Source: Rhizophagus clarus (lineage: Eukaryota; Glomeromycota; Glomeromycetes; Glomerales; Glomeraceae). From it: 64,000 bases of DNA. Below, piece by piece: positions 56,111 through 64,000 of the stretch. The notes under the pieces were generated by a model. That model did not search any database, was not told where the DNA came from, and saw nothing but the letters and a program-made list of their open reading frames with translations. Where the stretch lies: assembly GCA_015698045.1 (NCBI GenBank), contig BLAL01000246.1, positions 1,364,001 through 1,428,000 on the forward strand. Direction: 5' to 3'. The position numbers were made by a program, and so were the translations under genes. Each line of letters begins with the position of its first letter. Position 1 is the stretch's first letter.

Positions 56111-57462
56111 GGAAATGTGCTTTATAATGTGTTTCTCCAGCTTATTATTTTTTGCTAGTTAGGTTCAGAGTTCTAATTTTTCTTATATCAAATATTGTAT
56201 ATTTAAAGTTGTGATTATAAATTTAAACTTTTTCTTTTAAGGAAAATTCAAATTTGTTGTATCAATTGGTAAGAAGAGAATTAAATTTTTATTTTTTGAA
56301 TGAATTTTTGATTATTTGTCCATCATAATTGCATCCTAATATTACATAGTATAAGGGAAGAATTAGGTTTCAATATTATTTTCAATATTAGCATCTTTTT
56401 CTCATTATCTATTATGAGATACTCTTTATCACTATCAAACAGAATTTCAACTATTTCATAATAATATTTGAATAAATCATTTTATTCAATTTGTGAATTT
56501 AAAAATCCTCTTTATAAGAGGTTATGGATGATATTTTTAATGATTCCTTAGAGACCGCTAGTAGCATTATTAACCTTTTATATGAGTGATCATTATGTAT
56601 TAAATAAATTTTCAATTTATTCTTCTTTAAATAAAAAAAAACTATTGTATTCTGAATCTTTTTTGATACATTTATTTTATTCATTCTTAAGTGAAAAGAT
56701 TGAAAGTGTGGAAGATTTTACATATTGGGAAGAGTTAAGTCCTGACACATCTTGATTTTTAAGTCTGTTTTCTCTATCTTGTTTAAATTTGGCAATAGTT
56801 ATACTGAAAGAGTTGATATGATTTCTTAAGTTGATAAATTCTTTAAAGATCTGTACTTCTAGTTGTTGAACTAGATTATCAACTAATGATTAGAGATATT
56901 ATTATTAAGTACTTGTTATTTGATCTTTTTGGTTGTTATTTGATATGTTATTATTTGTTTTATTATGAACATTATTTTTATTATTCTTGTTTTGATTTCA
57001 ATTATTACCATTATTGGCCAAATTACTGTCGATAGGTTGAAAAAAAATATTATTATTATTGATAATAGCATTATTTTATTTGTTTTTTTTATTAAATTTA
57101 TTGTTTGTGGAATTAGTTGAGGGCTTGGAAGATACAACTTGAGCATACAATTTTTTAATATTTTATGCTATAATTTTAGATTTTTCTTTCCAAACATTCT
57201 TAACCATATTATTCTTTTACAGTTGATATTTAGAAATAGTACATCCTACACAGATATAATTAGGATTTTCACAATTATTGCATATATTGCATTGAGATGT
57301 TAAATCAAAAATGTATAAGTTTTTATCAGTTTTATTATCTTATCTGATTATAAATTCCTTTTTAATAGCTATGTCCCTATCTTCTTCATTCTTAAAGTTA
57401 AAGTAGTATGCATATGTCATCAATTTATAGTTAAACAGATTTCAAGAGATGAAACATATTAT

Positions 57463-60227
57463 CCCTTAAACGGTAGAACTTCACAGGCAAATTTGCCTGC
57501 AATTTTACCCAAATTTTAGCTCTTATCTATTTTTAGAAATATTAATGCTACCTTAATAAAAACTTTTTTCCAAATTGTTTGAATTTTATATCACGTGATT
57601 ATGATCATCATTTTCTAGTTTACATATTAGAACGTTTAATTAATCACTGATCAAAGTTTGCACTTTTCATTAATAACCATTTTTTAAAAAATTTTGCATA
57701 TATTTTTGGCAAACTCATTGGGGTTTGGTTATAACCTGTCAAACCTTAATAATAAAATGCAGAGTAGTTTATGAAAAATAATTTTTATTATTTGAGTTTT
57801 TAAGATTTAAAAATAAGATTTTGAAATTACATAATAGCTTAAAAAAAAGAATAATTTTCGTAAAATTCATAAAAAAAGTGCAATGTAAATGTTATGAAAA
57901 TTAACTAATTTTAAATGGAAAAAATAAAAACAAAACTTTATTTTTAGTCATCATCTTCCCTATATGTATGAAAATCTTTAAAACAATTACTTCTTTTCTT
58001 ATTACAACATAAGGCTAAATCATATTTTATGCAATATAATTGTGATTAAGGCAGATTTTTTGCTGCTTTTTCTTGAATTTTTTTTACTAAATATTTACAT
58101 CATACACAACTACTTCTTGTTTCTCTCCATTCAGGATAATGACCTTCTGGAAATAATCTTATTATAGGAAGCTCATATTTTGTTGTAACATATTGCTGCT
58201 TTTTAGTAGGATCAACGTAAATAAACTTAAATTGATTTGTTAATTCATCAACTTGGTTTCGTGTATGTAGTTTTTTTTCACTTTCTTTTAAACTTTCTTC
58301 AATTAAATCCCATACTATTTGTAATCTAAAATCCTTATGATTAATATTTGTATTAATTTTTTTTAATATTAAATATGAATTAACTAATGCAGTATTTAAA
58401 AACCAAAAAAACAGTGGTATCCATGTTCTTCGTACTGGTAGCTGAGTTCCATAATACCCTCATAATTGATCAGCAATATCTACTCCACCCATGAAGTAGT
58501 TATAGTCATCAATTATAACAGGAATTGGTAAAGTTTTTTTACTTAAAGTTCCAAAAATTGCTCGAACTTTAGCTGCATTTGTGCTTGTCTTTCGTGGTTG
58601 ACGTTGTATTCTTTCTATCTGATTTTCATTTTCATTATTAATCTGATGAATAGTAGAAAGCATCGTCACTGGGCCATTGTCCATCCACAAAATGGCTAAT
58701 ACATTGTCAACAACCACCCCCAGAAAGTGTGTCCCAATCTAGTTTTTTATTTACTTTAAGAACCTTTGGAAAATTAGCACTATTTGTACGAACAGTTCCA
58801 CATGCTCCTATTTTTTTTTCACGCAAGTATTTGAAAAGTTTGATACTAGAAAAATAATTATCCATATAGATATTGAATGATTTATCTTCTATTGGTAATT
58901 GAGATGTAAGATGATATACTTCATTTCCTACTTTACTTAAATCTGATACTTGCTGGATTTCTGGGTGGGTTTGAATTCTGGAGGTAAAAATAAAAGTATA
59001 TGTATAGTCAGCATCACAAAGAGAAAGAATCTTGTAACCTTCTGGAGTAGGTTTGTTTTTAATTCTTACAGTATGAGCGCTTCTTCCAGAAAATCTTGCA
59101 ATCATTTCATCAATAGAAACGTTTGAAGATGGTATACAAATTGTTTTGGAAACTGTTCAGATATGAGTTGCTAAAGGATTTACCTTTGAATACCAAAATT
59201 CAGGTGGAATAGTACAATCTGAAATATGCATGAAACGTTTAATCTAAATATATCAATAAACAGTTTTAATAAAATTTAATTAATTTAATAAAAATATTAA
59301 ATTAAATAATAAAATTAAAATACCTGTTTAAAACAAATTAAAGACATAAAAGTAGTAATTTTATGCTCAGGAAATTTACTATCCTTATTCCAATAATCTC
59401 GGATACTAGGTAATTTAAAAACACCAGCATATATTAATATTGCTAACCAAATTTTAAATTCTTTTGTTGTTAATTTTTTCCAATTACGCCCTTCTCCTGC
59501 ATTCTTTACATATGCATATTTATTTGTATTTTTAACAATTATTTCTATTTGTTCAAGAGAAAAAAAAAGAGAAAATATAGAATAAGGTGATGGTAAAAGG
59601 AGGAAATCTCTAGATAAATTTATTTTAAATTCATGTAAAGGTCTAACATGTTGAAAAGCATTAAAAAAAGGTGGAGGTGGGAGTTGTGCAATTTGTTCAC
59701 CATTATTATTATCTCTTTCACTATTATTATTTCTACCTTCACCTCTACCTCTACCTCTATCTCTTCCTCTTCCTCTTCCTCTACCTCTATTACTACCTCT
59801 GCCTTAGATATTCTCTTCATGAATTTCTTCAAAATTATCAAAATTTTTGATATCGTCATCATTTTCATCAGTAATATTATGAATATTTCTTGCAAAATCA
59901 ACAACAAACAAATCTTGCTCATCATATTCAATAGTATCCATGGTAAAAATAAAAAAAATAAGTAAATATAACATTAGGAATAAAAAAAAATGCAAAACTC
60001 TGAAAACTCCAAAATTCCAAGGTTTTGATCAGCATTTTTACAAATTAATTTCTGGTTTAATTTTTGCCGAACAGTCAGATTTTTAACTATATATTTAATG
60101 GCCATATGTTAATCAATAATGTGGTAAAATTTTATAAAATTCTGGCTTTTATTAAAAAAGTTTTATATAGCTGATGTTACTTTTTTTTTAAATTGCAGGC
60201 AAATTTGCCTGCATTACTGTTTAAGGG
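57463..60227. mobile_element. piggyBac-type transposon
   Basis: Ends CCCTTAAACGGTA and, reverse complemented, CCCTTAAACAGTA. Both ends carry the perfect palindrome CAGGCAAATTTGCCTG (57484-57499, 60196-60211). The element contains a piggyBac transposase pseudogene. TTAA occurs at 57466-57469 and 60221-60224; if it is the target duplication the element is 57470-60220, but matching TATCCC/GGGATA just outside makes the exact boundary ambiguous. It interrupts a LINE ORF1-like pseudogene. Confidence 0.85.
57944..59941 (-). pseudogene. piggyBac transposase pseudogene, nearly full length
   Basis: Start MDTIEYDEQDLFVVDF (59941). An acidic tail, a stop, and an Arg-Gly repeat (RGRGRGRGRDRGRG) lead to ...YVKNAGEGRNWKKLTTKEFK, then SLICFKQ, intron 59244-59323 (GT-AG), IKRFMHISDC, NVSIDEMIARFSGRS. 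The catalytic core shows LCDADYTYTFIFTSR, IYMDNYFSSIKLFKYL (second Asp) and FMGGVDIADQ (third Asp), so the three acidic positions of the piggyBac DDD set can be followed. The C-terminal Cys-rich domain is visible (RSSCVWCKYLVKK, LALCCNKKRSNC, ending YREDDD). Breaks: stops near 59810 and after HPEI...NPLATHI, a one-base frameshift at about 58707-58720 (SGGGC against VVVDNVLAILWMDNG), a stop after ADQL. Otherwise intact, so death is recent. Confidence 0.9.
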
Positions 60228-61560
60228 ATAGTATTAGTTTCATCAATAATAGGTTTAAGATTAATTGCCATGATACTGAAAGGTAATTCTGATAATCTTA
60301 GACTAAAGTTTTTGCGTTATTCTTTGATAATAATATCAGAGTAACTCTAACGTATTTTTTTTCAAAAAAGTAGAACTATTTGTGGTAGAATCTTTGAATT
60401 GAATTTGCATTTTTATAAATAATATATGCCTATTGATATTGATTATATGCTTTGGTATTAATTCTTTCAATTTTGCCTAATAAACTAAATGAATGTTATA
60501 TGGCTTTTATTTTCATATATAATAGAATATTAAATACTTGAATAATACATTTCTTTTCATTAATTTTTTCTTTCTTTATTTTAACTGGTTTTTCAGTAAT
60601 AACTGATTTAAATTGAAAAGTAATTTTCTTTTTGATAATAGATCTTTCACTATCTTTTTTCATTACGTTGATATGAAAATGATTTTGAAGAGCTTTCTTA
60701 TAGCTTTTTTATTACTAAAGACAGCTTTGATTACTTTGATCATCTTTTTTTTATTATTTTTAATGGTAATTCTATGATAAGTTAATTTTGTATATTCAAA
60801 ATCTAGGTAATTTTTGAATAGTTTAGTAGCTTCATGTGCTTTGTCAAGTTTGTTAGTGTTTGAAAAGTTATTGCATTTGGTATATACAATAAAATTTTTG
60901 TAATGAGAACAAAACTGCTTTCATTATCTGAAATGGTGATAATTTCCTATTGATCATGATCATTTTTATTTTTTTGAATCATCCAGTTTTTGATTAACAT
61001 TCATAGATGAAGTAGATTTCAGTTGATTATATTTTTGAACTGGGATTTTCTTAATTAATGTATTGATTTGGGATTGCTGATTATCTGGATTAGGTAAATT
61101 AGTAGCCATATTATCCTCATTCAAATCTGAGGTATAACAGGTGAACATGATTTTTTTTTTAGTTTGATAGTTAATTTGTTTTGCAGTAAGTAAATCAATA
61201 CTGGCGCAGTCTGAAAACTGGTTGATCAGCAATATTCTTAAGTTGGCTATTCTTTTTTTCTTTGAATAAATCAGTTGTGAGGACATGTTCAAAAATTAGA
61301 TTAGAAGCTAAAGCAGTTTGTTGAGCTATAATGAGCTCTTCTGCTTTAATAAATTTTGAGTTTTAAGCTATTATTTCTTTTTAATGATAATAGAAGGGCC
61401 ACCAAAAGGTAAAATGATATTTTTTGGTAGTGAAGTAAGTTTTGAAGGGAAACTTCTTACTGGGATAATAATAGTTAGTTTTTGCTAGAAATAATTACTT
61501 TGGGTTGTTTATGTTATTTTTTTTATTGTTTTTGAATATTTTGACATTAGTAGTCATAAT

Positions 61561-63013
61561 TTTAAGTAACTTTTATATGACCGTTTATAAAATATTTTTC
61601 TTAAAAAATTTGGCCTAGTAATCAATAAGATACATATTATTTTATAAATTATTTTATTGTTATAAATTATTTTAATATTTTTTATATATATATTATTTGA
61701 AATCTTAAATATATGTCATAAAACAAATTGCTTAGTAGAATAAAAAATTCAAAAGTTATAATAAGAGTTTGCTTAACAAAACTTAAAATAATTTGTTTAT
61801 TGATCATAGTAAATTTTAAAATTTTCATGTGATTTATATATATATTGTTTGGGATCCTTGTAAGTTTAACCAAAATCTTCAAAAATATAAAAGAAATCTG
61901 AAATAAGTGATCATAAATTATATTCTTGATAAAATTTGTACTAAACCAGTAGTTCTACCAAAATTTAATATTTTTAAATTAGATAAGTTTTAACAAATAT
62001 GATTAAGTTTAAAAAGTTCAGAAAAAAGAAAATGTTATTTGAAAAAAACTTAAAAAATCAAAAACTTAAACTTTTCTTTAGCATCTTTCTGCTGGAAAAA
62101 TAATCAAGAGGTCTGTAAGTAAGAAATATAGTTGATCTTTTGAAAAAATATATAAAAAAAAAATATTTAATTTTAATTTGTTATTTATTTTAAAATTTTG
62201 AAAATTGATAAATGTTTAGATTGGTTTATTTATTAGAAGTATTTTATATAGATTAGAAGTGATTATTTTATAATTTTGTCTTTATATAATAAATGTTTAT
62301 ATATTTTCAATACCAAAAAAAAAAAAAATAAATAAAATTTTGAAAAATAAAAATATAAATAAATAAAACTCTTTTATAATATTTTTTAAAATATTAAATA
62401 CATTAATTAATTATAGATTATTTTTATTTAAAAATATTTTAAATATTTTTATTCAAAATATAAAAACTAAAAAGATTACTAAAATTAGTAACTATTCAGT
62501 ATATATTTTAATTCAATTTTATTTTCAGCTTATTTTTTTTATTTTTAAGTAATATGCTTCTATTTTTTTTTTTTAACTATAGAATATATTGATCAATTAA
62601 ATATTTAAATAAGCCTTAAATAATTAATTTTTCTTTAATATTAATGATTTTTTAAGAAAATAAAGTAGTATTGCCTTATTTTTATAATAGACATATTTTA
62701 TTTAATTTGTTTTACATTTAAAAATTTTTTTTTAAAAAAATGATTAATACATAAAAATATAAATTAATAATTATAATGTAATATTCAATAAAAATTTTCT
62801 TTACTATACAGTATATCCAATTAAATTTGTATTTTTCATATAAAATTTTTTAATTAATAAAAAAAAGTTTGATCACTAACCTTAAAATATTAAATAATTG
62901 GGATATAAACCATTTGTATTGCTTTATATTTATAATTTACATTTTTATTTTATAGATATTTTACAAAAAAAAAAAGAAAATTAAAGATAAAAAAATGATT
63001 TTTTATATATTTA
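61561..63013. other. A/T-rich stretch without visible genes
   Basis: Very A/T-rich sequence; the 66-codon minus ORF at 61682-61882 is Ile/Leu/Lys-rich and unrecognised. No terminal repeats or tandem arrays were found. Confidence 0.5.
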
Positions 63014-63264
63014 AAAAGGGTTTAATCATTTTTCGCACTTGCGATGCATCGCACCTTTTTTGTCACCTGTGTCACACCCCTCCCCTTTTCATTTTTTTAT
63101 ATGTATTCTGGGAACTTAGAATTTTTTCAGTTGTAAAAAATCTATTTTTCACGCCCCTATTTAAATGTCATATGTTTAATTTTGCCCGGCATTACCGTAA
63201 TTTTGCCCAGAGTGTTCAGGGTGCGATGTATCGCAGGTGCGAAAAAAACAAAACCCATTTAAAA
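63014..63264 (-). mobile_element. MITE, GTGTGACACAGGTG-core family, copy 3 (best preserved)
   Basis: Inverted ends CGCACTTGCGATGCATCGCA (63034) and, reverse complemented, CGCACCTGCGATACATCGCA, with AGGGTTTAAT/GGGTTTTGTT arms outside. Its interior on the minus strand (CTAAGTTCCCAGAATACATA, ATGAAAAGGGGAGGGGTGTG, ACACAGGTGACAAA) matches copies at 7295 and 15644. A 104-codon ORF through it (62995-63309) is incidental. Confidence 0.82.
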
Positions 63265-63568
63265 ATATCAATGTTTTTTTTTACTTACTATTTAAAAATA
63301 TATTTATAAACTTCTTTAATTTATTTAATAAAAAAGTGATTGAAAAGTAACTGTAAAATAATTAAAAAGTAGCTATTCTTGTTATTTTTAAAAGTTTTTA
63401 ATAAATTTGAATCATTTAAATATTGCAAATTTAATTTAGGTTTATAATATAATTTTTGTTAAATAAGTAAATTTTTATGAAAATTTTATTTCTAGCTAAT
63501 TTCACGAATTGGTGAATATGCTAGTTTTATAAGTATGATATAATAACTATTCTTTATTATTATTAAAT
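63265..63568. other. 3' flank of the farnesyl diphosphate synthase gene
   Basis: A/T-rich; presumably 3' untranslated and terminator sequence of the minus-strand gene. No other feature seen. Confidence 0.4.
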
Positions 63569-63979
63569 CTATTTGGTTCTTTTATAAATCTTATTCATAA
63601 AAGTATAAAATACCTGACGTTTAATAAGAGTATCATCTAGTTGTAAAATTAAATCATTCAATCTACTATAAGATTGTTCTTCATATTCTTTATATAATTT
63701 CTCAATTTCAAGATCTTTATAAATTTGTTTAACAATAGCAACATTCTTAGGATTTTTCTTTCCATAATTTTCCTAAGATAATAATTTGCAAGATTTTTTT
63801 TAAAAAAAAAAATGTAAAATAAATATAAGATATTATAAACTTACATCTAATAATTTACGTTGTTTGGGAGATGCTTTTGCTAATGCTTGGTTAACAAGCC
63901 AAGAACATTTGTTATCCTCAATATCAGTTCCAATCTTTCCAATGACTTCTGGGTCTCCATAACAATCAAGATAATCATC
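63569..63979 (-). CDS. ERG20: Farnesyl diphosphate synthase, C-terminal two exons (partial)
   Basis: C-terminal 113 residues of the prenyltransferase that joins isopentenyl and dimethylallyl/geranyl diphosphates to make farnesyl diphosphate for sterols, ubiquinone and prenylated proteins. Exon 63845-63979 opens with [20 protein letters not shown], the second aspartate-rich motif, then [25 protein letters not shown] intron (63773-63844, phase 0) follows. Exon 63569-63772 reads [40 protein letters not shown] and ends [16 protein letters not shown], with the typical basic KIYKR tail. An AG acceptor stands at 63980-63981, so upstream exons lie beyond the window. No stop or frameshift is seen; this is probably an essential host gene. 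The symbol is by family homology to the fungal ERG20 type. Confidence 0.93.
63773..63844 (-). other. Intron of the farnesyl diphosphate synthase gene
   Basis: A 72-bp intron with donor GTAAGT and acceptor TTATCTTAG on the minus strand, between codons for LLD and ENYG. It shows the local intron style (short, A/T-rich, T tract before AG). Confidence 0.9.
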
Positions 63980-64000
63980 CTATCAAATTGTTAAATCATT

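Larger units (their letters stand above)
56480..61560 (-). pseudogene. LINE ORF1-like (zinc-knuckle) pseudogene, split by piggyBac
   Basis: Minus-strand fragments before and after the piggyBac element form one decayed protein. Upstream part (61560-60230): MATNLPNPDNQQSQINTLIK (start near 61109), NINRHILFIKMQIQFKDSTT, FSLRLSELPFSIMAINLKPI. Downstream part (57450-56480): MTYAYYFNFKNEEDRDIAIK, a Cys cluster CNICNNCENPNYICVGCTI, KLYAQVVSSKPSTNS, an Asn/Lys-rich stretch, and a heptad-like LVDNLVQQLEVQIFKEFINL. An RNA-binding region, knuckle and coiled coil are typical of ORF1 of non-LTR retrotransposons, and such ORFs are common in Rhizophagus-like genomes. No reverse transcriptase is in the window. 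Frames are broken by many stops. The assignment is by pattern and moderately sure; another zinc-knuckle retroelement protein is possible. Confidence 0.5.

Noticed and set aside
59620-59965. Opposed ORFs rich in Glu/Val or Ser/Thr
   Set aside because: They are other-frame translations of the Arg-Gly repeat at the N-terminus of the piggyBac transposase.

Overview
This looks like fungal nuclear DNA from an arbuscular mycorrhizal fungus (Glomeromycotina, Rhizophagus-like). The inference rests on very high A+T, GT-AG introns, a BTB-BACK-TLDc protein and a degraded sister copy, a MATA_HMG-type HMG-box protein, and many decayed cut-and-paste transposons. The species is not proven by the sequence. 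I found no tRNA, rRNA, CRISPR array, bacterial operon or virus.

Only three host-type genes look functional, all on the minus strand: an HMG-box transcription factor (19568-20485), a BTB-BACK-TLDc protein (46044-47534), and the last two exons of a farnesyl diphosphate synthase running off the right edge (63569-63979). A BTB-TLDc pseudogene lies at about 16530-17757. They are unrelated in function and have no operon-like arrangement.

Almost everything else is nested mobile DNA. Region by region: 1-3.7 kb, a TIR element filled with a roughly 119-bp satellite in an AABB higher-order pattern; 4.7-6.9 kb, a dead pogo/Tigger element split by a palindromic MITE; 7-10.3 kb, five short TIR elements and a perfect hairpin; 10.4-13.9 kb, a Mutator-like element with a 10-bp target duplication containing a second TIR element; 14-15.9 kb, two MITEs and a 25-bp minisatellite; 23.4-25.1 kb, a Harbinger-type element; 26.8-28.7 kb, a dead hAT transposase split by a 184-bp MITE; 28.9-29.9 kb, a minisatellite; 30.1-42.5 kb, a CACTA (En/Spm) element with a Tnp2 pseudogene and a divergent multi-exon pseudogene; 48.8-49.7 kb, a mariner-type element; 51.8-56.1 kb, TIR elements and repeat arrays; 56.5-61.5 kb, a LINE ORF1-like pseudogene split by a piggyBac element; 63.0-63.3 kb, another MITE.

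The most unusual recurring structure is a family of about 105-125-bp repeats found in eight arrays. Each unit looks like a tiny exon: a polypyrimidine tract ending in TTTTAG, a short body often starting GGTCCAGAACTCC, a GTAA-like donor, then an A/T-rich spacer carrying a palindrome such as AACGTTAGTAACGTT. In two places a minus-oriented array is followed by a plus-oriented one. Several insertions can be checked inside the window because removing them restores a sensible sequence.
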